Shown one piece after another: positions 1 to 7,957 of a DNA stretch of 64,000 nt; position 1 is the stretch's first letter, and every line of letters begins with the position of its first letter. Source of the DNA: Prevotella sp. (GTDB lineage: Bacteria > Bacteroidota > Bacteroidia > Bacteroidales > Bacteroidaceae); assembly GCA_017412705.1 (NCBI GenBank), contig JAFPWS010000032.1:83804-147803 (forward strand). The letters run 5' to 3'. The notes under the pieces were generated by a model that was not told where the DNA came from, ran no database searches, and saw only the letters and a program-made list of their open reading frames with translations. A program made the position numbers and the translations under genes.

Positions 1-226
1 GGGAGTGCTCTGCCGAGAGGCCGCACATGCTGACGTCACCAGCCAACGCCGGCTGGAAGGCCGACAGGGTGCGCAGGAGAGTCGACTTGCCAATACCGTT
101 CTGCCCCAACAGACACGTCAACTCGCCCCTGTTGATGGCCGCATTGAGGCGCGTGGCCACCACCTTCTCGTTGCCCTTGGCAGCGTAGCCTATGCTGAGG
201 TCGTGTAGGATGACGGTTTCTAACAT
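1..226 (-). CDS. ABC transporter ATP-binding protein, N-terminal part (runs off the window)
   Basis: The first 75 codons read on the minus strand begin MLETVILHDLSIGYA and contain a clear Walker A motif, GQNGIGKST, about residues 42-50. This is the start of an ABC ATPase, most like the iron-siderophore/cobalamin import class (FecE/BtuD type), which drives periplasmic-binding-protein dependent uptake. The rest, including the signature and Walker B motifs, lies beyond base 1. The start codon follows the stop of the upstream nuclease gene by 24 bases, so it is probably the last visible member of the operon that begins with the GH3-like gene. Substrate cannot be deduced. Confidence 0.85.
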   Translation of the reverse strand, partial: MLETVILHDLSIGYAAKGNEKVVATRLNAAINRGELTCLLGQNGIGKSTLLRTLSAFQPALAGDVSMCGLSAEHS

Positions 227-250
227 ATCAGTTCACAGTTCACAGCTGGG

Positions 251-1087
251 TTAAACATCTAATAGCCTGAAGCCCAACGCCTCTTCCTTGCAGATGGTTA
301 CCATCTGGCGCATCAGCCCGTCCATGACGGGAACGCTGACCAGTCGATAGTCGTCGTAGTCAGGACAAAGCACCACCAGGTTCATGGCCTTCACCCGGAT
401 GCCGTAGTGCTGCTGGAGCATGTAGCGATAGAGGTTCTGCTGGATGCAGTAGTGGTGGAACGAGGTGTCGGGGACGCTGATACCATTGATGGATGTGCGC
501 CCGCCGAAGGCCTGTGTGATGGGGTTCCCCGAGGCATCGACCACCTTGCGACTGCGCTTCCAGTCGTAGATGACAAACTGGCCGTCGTCCTCACGGCATA
601 TCAGGTCGATGGTGCCCGCAATGTTCAGCTCCACGTCGAAGACAGGCCACTCCTGACGATAGGGCCTGATGGCGTAGTCGCGGACGAAATGCAGGAAGTG
701 GTCGCGCTCGCGCCCGACGCTGACAGGCTCCACCTTGCCGTCGTAGCAGAAAGGGCAAACGCTCTCAAACCTTCCGTTCTGGAACCAGTTCTCCGTCTGC
801 TCGTGGACGAAGGTCCCCACCTCGCTGGCCATGGCGCCTATGCGTTTCCACTTGGCCAGCGACTCAGCGACAGGAATGCCATAGCGGGCCTGCTGCTGCT
901 CCGCTGCATACTGGGCGTCGAAAGGCTCGAAGAAATGGGCTATGAGGGTGCTGACGGGCAAGAGGCGACGCTGTCCACGATAGAGGTAGACATGACCTTC
1001 AGGCAGAAAGTCAATGTCATCGTCCTGTGGATACAGGCCTGCGTCGGTGAAGCAACGCATCTTCCGTGTCATGGCCTCTGTTCTCAT
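251..1087 (-). CDS. PD-(D/E)XK superfamily nuclease (RecB/Cas4-like fold)
   Basis: 278 residues. The central part shows the RecB-type nuclease pattern: a conserved His in GTFVHE, then VELNIAGTIDLI (metal-binding Asp in GTID) followed after a short hairpin by the YDWK lysine motif, and further on QQNLYRYML, which matches the Q-x-x-x-Y helix of this family. It is a stand-alone domain with no helicase and no visible Cys cluster of the Cas4 type (only a CPFC pair near residue 113). The start ATG overlaps the stop of the preceding DUF3108 gene in an ATGA, so translation is likely coupled. Why a nuclease sits in an operon with envelope proteins is not evident. The family call is firm; the biological role is unknown. 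Confidence 0.75.
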   Translation of the reverse strand: MRTEAMTRKMRCFTDAGLYPQDDDIDFLPEGHVYLYRGQRRLLPVSTLIAHFFEPFDAQYAAEQQQARYGIPVAESLAKWKRIGAMASEVGTFVHEQTENWFQNGRFESVCPFCYDGKVEPVSVGRERDHFLHFVRDYAIRPYRQEWPVFDVELNIAGTIDLICREDDGQFVIYDWKRSRKVVDASGNPITQAFGGRTSINGISVPDTSFHHYCIQQNLYRYMLQQHYGIRVKAMNLVVLCPDYDDYRLVSVPVMDGLMRQMVTICKEEALGFRLLDV

Positions 1088-2016
1088 TTCACGTGCGACT
1101 CCATGGGGTTGCGCAGTCCCTTATAACCTGAAAGATAGGCCTTGGCCGAGCCAAAGGAGAGGAACATGTCCAGACGAACGGGCATGTGGTTCTTGTCGTC
1201 AGTGATGTAGAAGCGTATCAGCTCGTGGTTCTTGCCGTTCTCGCGCTCGATGAACGAGAAGACCAGACAGCGGTACTTGTCGTTGCTGTTCTTCATCTTC
1301 AGCGTAGTCTTGCCTGTGTACTTCAGCCACGAGTTGTTCAGACGACGGGCGTCGCTGATGGGCATGGGGATGTTGTCGCCCTCCTTCAGCTTTGTCACAT
1401 CGAAGTTGCGGGCACGCAGGAAGACGCTCATCATGTCATAGATGCAGTCCTTGTACTCCGCGTCCTTCCAGTGCACCTCTCCGTCGGCATCAATGCGGTG
1501 CATCTTCAGATGGCAGTTGCCGTTGGGATAGCTGTACCACAGCTCGTCCACGTAGTAGCGCTCGCCCTCGCGGGCCCCCTTGCGGAAGTAAAGGGGCGAG
1601 AGGTCCGTGTCGGTATAGCAGAGCAGTGTGTCACGCATGACGAAGACATTGTCCAGCTGGCTGTTGCCCCTGGTGATAAGACTGCTGCGGAAGGCCTTCT
1701 GACCCTTGTAGTTGGACTGTACCGTCGACATCGAGGCCGTGCCTACCTTCACCCATACGAACTTCCAGTTGAAGTAGAGGTCGTAGCTGAGGAACTCGCC
1801 CGACTGGAACGCCGTATTCTCTATGCCACAGGGGGCAGGGGGCAGGGGGCAGGGGGAATTCGCATTGCAACGCCACACTCCCAAAGGGAGAACGCCACAC
1901 TCTGCAAAGCAGAGAAGGGGCAGGGTGCAGGGTGCGAGGAGCAGCATGCCCACCAGCATCCTGCGCACCCATGTATTGTTCATCGTTCTCATATTCTTTC
2001 TCATTCTCATTGTCAT
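1084..2016 (-). CDS. DUF3108 family exported protein with a repeat-encoded N-terminal insert
   Basis: 310 residues. From about residue 65 (ENTAFQSGEFLSYDLYFNWKFVWVKVGTA, given here only as a start point at base 1820) the sequence matches the Bacteroidota DUF3108 proteins, exported beta-rich envelope proteins of unknown role. The N-terminus has a hydrophobic export signal (MLVGMLLLAPCTLPLLCFA). The segment just after it, residues about 39-63 ([18 protein letters not shown] and on), is not family sequence: it is translated from an interspersed DNA repeat (bases 1829-1937). Part of the signal peptide itself is also repeat-derived. The reading frame stays open, so the protein is probably made. 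Start overlaps the stop of the lipoprotein gene (ATGA). Several near-by Met codons make the exact start uncertain. Confidence 0.7.
   Translation of the reverse strand: MTMRMRKNMRTMNNTWVRRMLVGMLLLAPCTLPLLCFAECGVLPLGVWRCNANSPCPLPPAPCGIENTAFQSGEFLSYDLYFNWKFVWVKVGTASMSTVQSNYKGQKAFRSSLITRGNSQLDNVFVMRDTLLCYTDTDLSPLYFRKGAREGERYYVDELWYSYPNGNCHLKMHRIDADGEVHWKDAEYKDCIYDMMSVFLRARNFDVTKLKEGDNIPMPISDARRLNNSWLKYTGKTTLKMKNSNDKYRCLVFSFIERENGKNHELIRFYITDDKNHMPVRLDMFLSFGSAKAYLSGYKGLRNPMESHVK
1829..1937. repeat. Interspersed palindromic repeat inside the DUF3108 coding sequence
   Basis: Bases 1831-1856 are a G-rich microsatellite (GGGGGCA units). Next come two copies of AACGCCACA at 1869-1877 and 1891-1899, exactly 22 bases apart, each followed by a small hairpin: CTCCC-aaa-GGGAG (1878-1890) and CTCTGC-aaa-GCAGAG (1900-1914). 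The same AACGCCACA-hairpin unit, again at 22-base period, occurs at 21890-21920, and single units occur at 25217 and (reversed) 25347. Here it lies in frame between the signal peptide and the mature domain of the protein. Confidence 0.8.
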
Positions 2017-3962
2017 TTCACCATTTGTTTCTTCACATATTCTATACCTAAATCCTTGGCTCGCTGTGCATTGCGGTTCCGGAGCTTCTTCTTCTCCTTT
2101 TCCGACTTCTGCTTCACCAGCTCGCCGGGCTTCTGCTGATAGCGCTTCTTGGCGACGAGGTTCCAGGGCAGGGTCACGTCAAACTTCTCCTTACACTCTA
2201 TCTCACGCGAGTAGTAATACACGTCCTCGGCCTGCAGGTCGGCATCGTAGAGTCCCGTGTCCCACTCGTTGTTGCCGTTCCTGTCCACGAAGGCGCGGGC
2301 ATAGTACGAGCCTGGCGTGACGTAGTAGAAGGTGGCAGAGCGGTCCTTGGCCGTCCTGACCTGATAGGCCACCTGGTCGCTCTTGTTGATGAGCTGCACC
2401 ACGATGCCCGTGTCGGCCACGCCGCTCAGCTGCAGCTCCAGGGTCGAGAACTCGTCGAGCGACTTCACCTTGATGCCCTGCTTGTAAGGCAGCGACGAGA
2501 GTCCGTAGATGTCGGTAAAGGCCAGCGTATCCACCTCTAAGCTGTACTCTGTGTCAGGATGCCAGTCGGCTACTATCTGGTATTGCCGCAGCATGGAGTC
2601 GCACTGCTGGAAGACGAAGGGTGCCCTATACCACAGCGAGTCTATCTTCGAGTAGAGGTGGATGGCCGCCGTGTCAAGCCCGGCCAGGGGCGTGGGCATC
2701 TCCACCCGGACTATGCTGGTAGGCGTCATAGTGCTGGGGATGTAGTATTTGGGCTCCAGCGCCTTAACGGGATAGATGCTGTCATACTTCTCCCCCTTCT
2801 TCTTTTTCTTGTCCTGCTCCTTCTGCCAGTCCTCAAACTCCTTCTGCCGCGCCTTCACGCGCTTCTCGTAGGGCGTCTTGGCCAGCATCTCCAAGGTGTC
2901 GGTCTGGACGGTCAGCTCACCCAAAGTGTCCGTGACGAGGTACTCCAGCGAGAGCTGCAGCGTGTCCTTGTTCACCAGCGCCGTGTCGCGCAGCCAGTAG
3001 GTCAGCGTGTCCTTCTTCTGGCTGGCCTCCAGGACGAAGGCCGAGTCGGCGTCGAAGTTCAATCCCCTGATGACGGGCAGCCGGTCGATGCCATAGCTGA
3101 AGTAGACCGTCAGCCTGTCGGGGTCCTGGCGCTCCGTCTTCAGCAGGTAGCGGTCCGTCTGCGTCTCCTGGAAGGCCAGCAGCACGATGTCGTCAGGGTA
3201 GAAGTGCGTATAGGGCACCCGGACTATGTTGTCGATGTGCAGCGTGTCGCGCCAGATGGTGTCCTGCCGGATGTCGGGACCCGCCGTGGGCGTGAACTTC
3301 TCGTGCGAGAAGGCTATCATCTCGCTCTTCTGGCTGAATATGAAGTTCCCGTCGGCGTCCTGCAGGGCATAGACGCGATACTCGCCCGGCGCCACGCCCT
3401 TGATGACAAAGTGGCCCGTGCCGTCCGTACGCGAGATGCGCATCAGCGGCTCCTTGCGGAAGACGGTGTCGGAGAGGTTGTCGTAGAGACCCACCGAGAT
3501 GCCCTTGACAGGCTCCAGGTTGGAGGCGTCGAGCACGTAGCCGCCCACCTCGAAGGTGTCTATCCGCTCGCCCGTCGAGAACGTGAAAGTGTAGTTGCCC
3601 ATCGGGTTGTCCTCGTTGTTGTCCGTGATGGCGTCGCTGAAGTCGATGGTATACGTGGTGTTGGGCTTCAGGCTGTCCTGCAGCTCCACGACAATCTTCT
3701 TTCCCGCGCTCTTTATCTCGGGCATCTCCAGCTGGGGAGGCGACACGATGACGTTCTGCGTAGGGTCGGCCAACTTGATATACTCGTCGAAGTAGATGGT
3801 GATCTTCCGCTGGTCCACGTTAACAGCCTGATCAGCCGGCGAGGCGCCAATGACACGCGGGGGGTCGTCGTCGTACCACCCGCCGTCGGGCGAACCCATG
3901 CGGGCGCAGCCGATAGCCGTCAGCAGACAGCCAAGAGCCAGGAGATACACTAACCTCTTCAT
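2013..3962 (-). CDS. Lipoprotein with N-terminal SbsA-type Ig-like domain
   Basis: 649 residues. The N-terminus is a lipoprotein signal, MKRLVYLLALGCLLTAIGC, with Cys19 as the lipidation site. Residues about 34-130 form a Big_5/SbsA Ig-like domain (PRVIGASPADQAVNV...TYTIDFSDAITD), followed near 140-205 by a carboxypeptidase-regulatory-like beta sandwich (VGGYVLDASNLEPVKG ... GVAPGEYRVYALQD). A charged Lys/Glu stretch (about 375-392) and a long beta-rich remainder follow; the C-terminus is very basic. Such proteins sit at the outer membrane of Bacteroidota; function is not known. The gene overlaps its neighbours by 4 bases on both sides (ATGA at 3959 and 2013), so it belongs to the GH3-nuclease operon. 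Confidence 0.8.
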   Translation of the reverse strand: MKRLVYLLALGCLLTAIGCARMGSPDGGWYDDDPPRVIGASPADQAVNVDQRKITIYFDEYIKLADPTQNVIVSPPQLEMPEIKSAGKKIVVELQDSLKPNTTYTIDFSDAITDNNEDNPMGNYTFTFSTGERIDTFEVGGYVLDASNLEPVKGISVGLYDNLSDTVFRKEPLMRISRTDGTGHFVIKGVAPGEYRVYALQDADGNFIFSQKSEMIAFSHEKFTPTAGPDIRQDTIWRDTLHIDNIVRVPYTHFYPDDIVLLAFQETQTDRYLLKTERQDPDRLTVYFSYGIDRLPVIRGLNFDADSAFVLEASQKKDTLTYWLRDTALVNKDTLQLSLEYLVTDTLGELTVQTDTLEMLAKTPYEKRVKARQKEFEDWQKEQDKKKKKGEKYDSIYPVKALEPKYYIPSTMTPTSIVRVEMPTPLAGLDTAAIHLYSKIDSLWYRAPFVFQQCDSMLRQYQIVADWHPDTEYSLEVDTLAFTDIYGLSSLPYKQGIKVKSLDEFSTLELQLSGVADTGIVVQLINKSDQVAYQVRTAKDRSATFYYVTPGSYYARAFVDRNGNNEWDTGLYDADLQAEDVYYYSREIECKEKFDVTLPWNLVAKKRYQQKPGELVKQKSEKEKKKLRNRNAQRAKDLGIEYVKKQMVK

Positions 3963-5461
3963 CTGTTCAGCGTCAATAGTTGGTCCATGTGTTCACGCCC
4001 GTTGCTCAGTCTGGGCACCTTGTTCTGGCCACCCAGCTTGCCGCGCAGCCTCAGCCAGTCGTTGAAGAGCCCCCGGCGGGCCTTGACTATCTCCAGAGGC
4101 TGCAGCGTGATGTCCTTGTACCGCTTCGCCTCGTAGTCGCTGTTCAACTGCTGCAGCCTCTCGTCGAGCAGCCGTGCGAAACGGGCCATGTCCTGGGGCT
4201 CCCTCGAGAACTCGACGAGCCACTGGTGGCGACACTTGGCGTTGGCATCCATGAAGACCGGCGCCGCCGTGTATTCCAACACCTCCGCCCCCGTCTGCTC
4301 GCAGGCGTAAGCCAGGCCCTGCTCGGCATTGTCCACGATAAGCTCCTCGCCAAAGGCGTTGATGAAGCTCTTCGTGCGTCCGCTGATGACGAACTTGTAG
4401 GGGTTGGTCGAGGTGAAGCGCACGGTGTCGCCTATCATGTAGCGCCACAAGCCGCACGACGTGGAGATAAGCATGGCGTAGTTCCTGTCCTTCTGCACGC
4501 CCCACAGCGGGACTATGGCGCCTCCGCTTTCGCCGGAGAGCTCCTGGAACTCGTAGAACACGCCATAGTCCAGCATCAGCAGCATTGCCTTGTCGGCAGG
4601 GTCGTCCTGCAGTCCGAAGAAGCCCTCGCTGGCGTTGTACGTCTCCATATAGTGCATGTCGGGCTTGCCAATGAGCTGCTCGTACTGCTTCCGGTAGGGC
4701 GTGAAGGCCACACCCCCGTGGAAGAACACCTCCAGGTTGGGCCACACCTCCTCCACGCGGCTCTTGCCCGTCATCTCCATCATGCAGTCCAGCACTGAGA
4801 GCATCCACGACGGCACGCCGCTGATGTTCGTCACATTCTTCGTCATGGCCTCGCGGGCTATGCGCTCGCGCTTCACCTCGAAGTCCTGCAGCAGGGCCGT
4901 CTCCTTCCTCGGCACACGCACCAGGTTGGCCAGGGGGTTGATGTTCTCTATCAGTATGGCAGACAGGTCGCCCACCAGCGAGCCCGGTAGGTTGTAGTTG
5001 GGCGCATGGCTGCCGCCCAGTATCAGCGCACGCCCGTCGAAGAGGCGGCTCTGCGGGTTGTTCCTCAGATAGAGCGCCACCGTGTCGTAGCCGCCCGCAT
5101 AGTGCACCCTCTGCAGACCCTCGCTGCTGACGGGTATGAACTTCGACTTGTCATTCGTCGTGCCGCTCGACTTGGCATACCACCTGACGCGTCCCGGCCA
5201 CAGCACGTCGTGCTCACCGTGGCGCATGCGGTCTATCCGTCCCTTCAGCTCCTCGTAGGTGTTCACCGGGTTGAACCTCGCAAAGTCCTCGTAGCCCTTC
5301 GTCGTCAGAAAGCCGTGTTCACGGCCGTACTCCGTGTCCCTGGCCACACGCAAAAGATGGTGCAGCACCCTGCGCTGCAACTGCTCGCCCTGCGTCTGGT
5401 GCTTCTCCAGTTCCCGCATGCGCGAGGTGAATATATGTCTTACTAAACCCGTTAAGTTCAT
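3959..5461 (-). CDS. GH3-like acyl-adenylate-forming enzyme
   Basis: 500 residues, full length for the bacterial GH3 family (auxin-responsive promoter GH3-like). The ANL-superfamily adenylation motifs are visible: SSGTTNDKSKFIP near residue 98 (phosphate-binding loop), YNASEGFFG near 288 and the GDTVRF aspartate motif near 345. These enzymes activate a carboxylate with ATP and usually join it to an amino acid; the bacterial substrates are unknown. It is the first gene of a five-gene overlapping operon with an Ig-like lipoprotein, a DUF3108 protein and a nuclease. A promoter box lies 24 bases upstream (5485-5492). Confidence 0.85.
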   Translation of the reverse strand: MNLTGLVRHIFTSRMRELEKHQTQGEQLQRRVLHHLLRVARDTEYGREHGFLTTKGYEDFARFNPVNTYEELKGRIDRMRHGEHDVLWPGRVRWYAKSSGTTNDKSKFIPVSSEGLQRVHYAGGYDTVALYLRNNPQSRLFDGRALILGGSHAPNYNLPGSLVGDLSAILIENINPLANLVRVPRKETALLQDFEVKRERIAREAMTKNVTNISGVPSWMLSVLDCMMEMTGKSRVEEVWPNLEVFFHGGVAFTPYRKQYEQLIGKPDMHYMETYNASEGFFGLQDDPADKAMLLMLDYGVFYEFQELSGESGGAIVPLWGVQKDRNYAMLISTSCGLWRYMIGDTVRFTSTNPYKFVISGRTKSFINAFGEELIVDNAEQGLAYACEQTGAEVLEYTAAPVFMDANAKCRHQWLVEFSREPQDMARFARLLDERLQQLNSDYEAKRYKDITLQPLEIVKARRGLFNDWLRLRGKLGGQNKVPRLSNGREHMDQLLTLNR

Positions 5462-5484
5462 TGTTCTGCCTGTCTATCGAGGTG

Positions 5485-5492
5485 CAAAGATA
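5485..5492 (-). promoter_or_regulatory. Promoter -7 box of the GH3 operon
   Basis: Read on the minus strand this is TATCTTTG, an exact match to the Bacteroidota primary-sigma -7 consensus TAnnTTTG, 23 bases before the GH3 ATG. No clean TTTG is visible at -33. Confidence 0.7.
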
Positions 5493-5582
5493 AACATAAA
5501 CTTCCGTAACCACCGAAGTTTTTACGTTTTTTTTGCTTAATAAGGCAAAATAAACGGGCAGAAGCCCCAGTTTGCCCGGTTT

Positions 5583-6698
5583 TTACTTGTTAAGATACAT
5601 GCGAAGCCCGAACTCGATGGAGGGGGCGAAGCGATGTTCCTTGTAGTAGTGCTCCAATTGAGTGCCGTCATTGAAGAAATAGCCTAAGGAGGGCTCTAAG
5701 TACAAACCGAACTGGCGGGTGATGCCAAATTCAGCACCTAACGCTGCTCCCAGTGACCATTGCCAGGGCTTTTCGTTCAAACACTTCTCCAGCATCACCT
5801 GACCTGAGACGTAAAAGCTGAATCGACTCGTTGACCACAAGTTCCAGCTTATGCCAAGAGGAATGCCTAAATAACAGAGTTTCTGTGTTAAGGAGAAATT
5901 TTTATAAAGGTTGGAACTGAACTCAGAATATAGATAAGTGTAGTTGAGTCCGCTGAAGAGTGACAGTCGATTGTTCAACTGGTACTGTATGCTCAGGCCC
6001 AGACGGATGGGCAGACGATGGTTGACCAACGCGCCAGTCTGTTCTTCGTGTTGACTTGATTGTTCTTGCTCATAATGAGAGTTTGCCATTTGCGCTTTTA
6101 CATTGCTGATCATATCTGTTCTCCCAAAGGTTCGTGCAGCAAGAAGTCCGCCTGAAGCATTCACACCAAGCGACCACTTTGCAGACGATGACTTCAAGAT
6201 AGGGCCACTGTCCCTGTTAGGTGTTAAGCGAAGGGACTGCTGATGACCTTCAACATGGTCTTGCTGCTGCTCTGTGACTTGATCTTGGGGAACAGGTTGT
6301 TGATGCTCCGTTAAAGCTGTATCTTGGAGGATAGTTTCCGATTTATCCTGACGTAAAGAATGCGAGGGGCGTGCCATCTCTTCGGCTCTCAGATTCTGAC
6401 AGACAGCATCGTCAGCTTTCTGAGTCTGGTGAACGACGCTGAGTGGTTGCTTTTGCTGGATGACATTATGTATCCTATTGTCATGATGGTTATCGAAGTG
6501 ATAAACGGTAAAGAGTCCGACAAGTGCCAGAAGGATAGCCGCTATTGCCCAGCGATGCCAACCAATGACTGCTGGCTGACGAACAGGCTCCGTCTGGAAG
6601 CCCATCTGCTTGCTGATGTCTTCCCAAAGTCCTGCTGGGGGCTCTGCCTTGTGCCCCTCGAGTCTTTGTCTAAGTTGGTCTGTCCAGTCTTCTTTCAT
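5583..6698 (-). CDS. Dual-membrane anti-sigma factor: cytoplasmic tail, one TM helix, C-terminal outer-membrane beta-barrel
   Basis: 371 residues. Residues 1-46 are a polar cytoplasmic segment, 48-68 (HRWAIAAILLALVGLFTVYHF core) a single inner-membrane helix, about 70-165 a Gln/His-rich low-complexity periplasmic linker, and about 172-371 an outer-membrane beta-barrel of the PorT/OMP_b-brl class ending in FGLRMYLNK. The gene directly follows an ECF sigma factor with a 4-base overlap. This architecture matches the dual membrane-spanning anti-sigma factors (Dma) described in Bacteroides thetaiotaomicron, which hold an ECF sigma factor at the inner membrane while sensing the outer membrane. That it restrains the sigma factor encoded upstream is inference from position and architecture. 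Confidence 0.75.
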   Translation of the reverse strand: MKEDWTDQLRQRLEGHKAEPPAGLWEDISKQMGFQTEPVRQPAVIGWHRWAIAAILLALVGLFTVYHFDNHHDNRIHNVIQQKQPLSVVHQTQKADDAVCQNLRAEEMARPSHSLRQDKSETILQDTALTEHQQPVPQDQVTEQQQDHVEGHQQSLRLTPNRDSGPILKSSSAKWSLGVNASGGLLAARTFGRTDMISNVKAQMANSHYEQEQSSQHEEQTGALVNHRLPIRLGLSIQYQLNNRLSLFSGLNYTYLYSEFSSNLYKNFSLTQKLCYLGIPLGISWNLWSTSRFSFYVSGQVMLEKCLNEKPWQWSLGAALGAEFGITRQFGLYLEPSLGYFFNDGTQLEHYYKEHRFAPSIEFGLRMYLNK

Positions 6699-7237
6699 CG
6701 TTGTTTGTCTGTTATTTCCTTAATTCGTTTTGCCAATAGCCGTTTGGCGTAAAAGAGTTGTGAGGCTGATGTGGCCTCGCTGATTCCCAGTAGTTCTGCA
6801 ATCTGCCTGTGTGAGTAACCCTCGAAGACGAAGAGGTTCAGCACCGTTCGATAGCCGTTAGGAAGTTCACGAATCAGCTGGTGCAGATCGTCAGGCGATA
6901 TCCTTTCCGGTTCTGGTTCCTCTTCGAACTCAGCTTGCAGGTTTACTGCCTCGTGTTCTATAAACAGCAGTTTCCTTCTGTTTTTCAGATAACTAAGAGC
7001 CTCGTTTGCCACAACCTTCTTCATCCAGCCTCTGAAAGATGCTTCACCTTGATACTCCAGACTTTCGACGGATGTGAATATCTTCACGAAACTATTTTGT
7101 AGCACGTCCTTGGCATCGTTCTCCTGAGGCACATAACGATAGCAGACCGATGAAAGCTCCTCAACGTACCGCTGATAAAGCTCCGTCATCGCCCTTTGGT
7201 CTTTCTGCCGTATGCGTTCGACGAGTTGTCTGACCAT
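6695..7237 (-). CDS. ECF sigma factor (RpoE-like)
   Basis: 180 residues, normal for the group. Region 2 is visible in DAKDVLQNSFVKIFTSVE (residues about 42-59) with GWMKKVVANEALSYL next to it, and region 4 in ELPNGYRTVLNLFVFEGYSHRQIAELLGIS (split here at residues about 122-151), the helix-turn-helix that reads the -35 element. It directs RNA polymerase to a small regulon. The stop overlaps the start of the anti-sigma gene (6695-6698), so the pair is co-translated. It is divergent from a lipoprotein and a serpin, and both promoters carry the same 12-base element (see 7268-7360), which suggests it may control that pair as well as itself. Confidence 0.9.
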   Translation of the reverse strand: MVRQLVERIRQKDQRAMTELYQRYVEELSSVCYRYVPQENDAKDVLQNSFVKIFTSVESLEYQGEASFRGWMKKVVANEALSYLKNRRKLLFIEHEAVNLQAEFEEEPEPERISPDDLHQLIRELPNGYRTVLNLFVFEGYSHRQIAELLGISEATSASQLFYAKRLLAKRIKEITDKQR

Positions 7238-7267
7238 TAGTTTTCTCTTACGTCTACATTATTAATT

Positions 7268-7360
7268 CAAAATTACGCAAATCTTGTATGCCTTAGCTTG
7301 CTTTTTAGATTCTTTAACGCGTCGACATACAAGATTTTCCCCATTTCCGTATTATATTTG
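7268..7360. promoter_or_regulatory. Divergent promoter region with a 12-base inverted repeat
   Basis: On the minus strand TAATTTTG (7268-7275) is a -7 box for the sigma factor operon; on the plus strand TATATTTG (7353-7360) is a -7 box for the lipoprotein-serpin pair. Between them lie AAATCTTGTATG (7279-7290) and its perfect reverse complement CATACAAGATTT (7326-7337), 35 bases apart. Each promoter therefore has CATACAAGATTT upstream in the same orientation relative to transcription, 3 bases from one -7 box and 15 bases from the other. This looks like a shared operator or sigma-recognised element. Confidence 0.6.
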
Positions 7361-7376
7361 CAAAACATTTGAAAGT

Positions 7377-7937
7377 ATGAAGAAGATAAACATCATTTGG
7401 ATAAGCGCGCTTCTGCTGATGCTGACAGGATGCAGCAGCGATGATGAAATTGTAATTGAAAAAGATGAGCATGGCGGTATTGTGTATAGTGGATATGCAT
7501 ATCAGGACATTGATGAATCTGACCCTTTGTCTGTATTCTTCGGAGAGGAACTGCATAACCCTTATTGGGACGACTCTGGAAATGAATACAAAACCTTCTT
7601 CGAGCAAGGCAAGTGGGATGACGAAACTATCCTAGTCATCAATAACCAAAAAGAGTTTCAAGAAGCTTATATGGGAACAAAGAATCTGCCTATTGTGGAT
7701 TTCAACGAGTATACACTCGTTATTGGAAGAACCTGGGGTTACGCTTGTTCAAGTAAGCTATCTGAAATCATCTTGAATGACAATAGTCTCAACTATGAAC
7801 TGGAGACAAAAATATATCACTATGTTGATAGGCTTGCTCCTGCTGCAATAGAAGATATTTTTTATTGGCGTTTGTATCCTAAACTTGCACTAAAACCAAT
7901 TATTCCCAAACGTACAATGATAGACGTGCATGGATAA
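7377..7937 (+). CDS. Small lipoprotein of unknown function
   Basis: 186 residues from the ATG at 7377. The N-terminus MKKINIIWISALLLMLTGC is a lipoprotein signal with Cys19. The reading frame is open further upstream but the promoter box at 7353-7360 and the signal peptide decide this start. The second half (VDFNEYTLVIGRTWGY ... YYWRLYP-like FYWRLYPKLALKP) resembles a recurrent family of Bacteroidota lipoproteins without known function. It lies 20 bases before the serpin gene and is probably co-transcribed with it. Role unknown; a link to protease control is only suggested by the neighbour. Confidence 0.7.
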   Translation: MKKINIIWISALLLMLTGCSSDDEIVIEKDEHGGIVYSGYAYQDIDESDPLSVFFGEELHNPYWDDSGNEYKTFFEQGKWDDETILVINNQKEFQEAYMGTKNLPIVDFNEYTLVIGRTWGYACSSKLSEIILNDNSLNYELETKIYHYVDRLAPAAIEDIFYWRLYPKLALKPIIPKRTMIDVHG

Positions 7938-7957
7938 CCATAAACAATGAATTGAAT

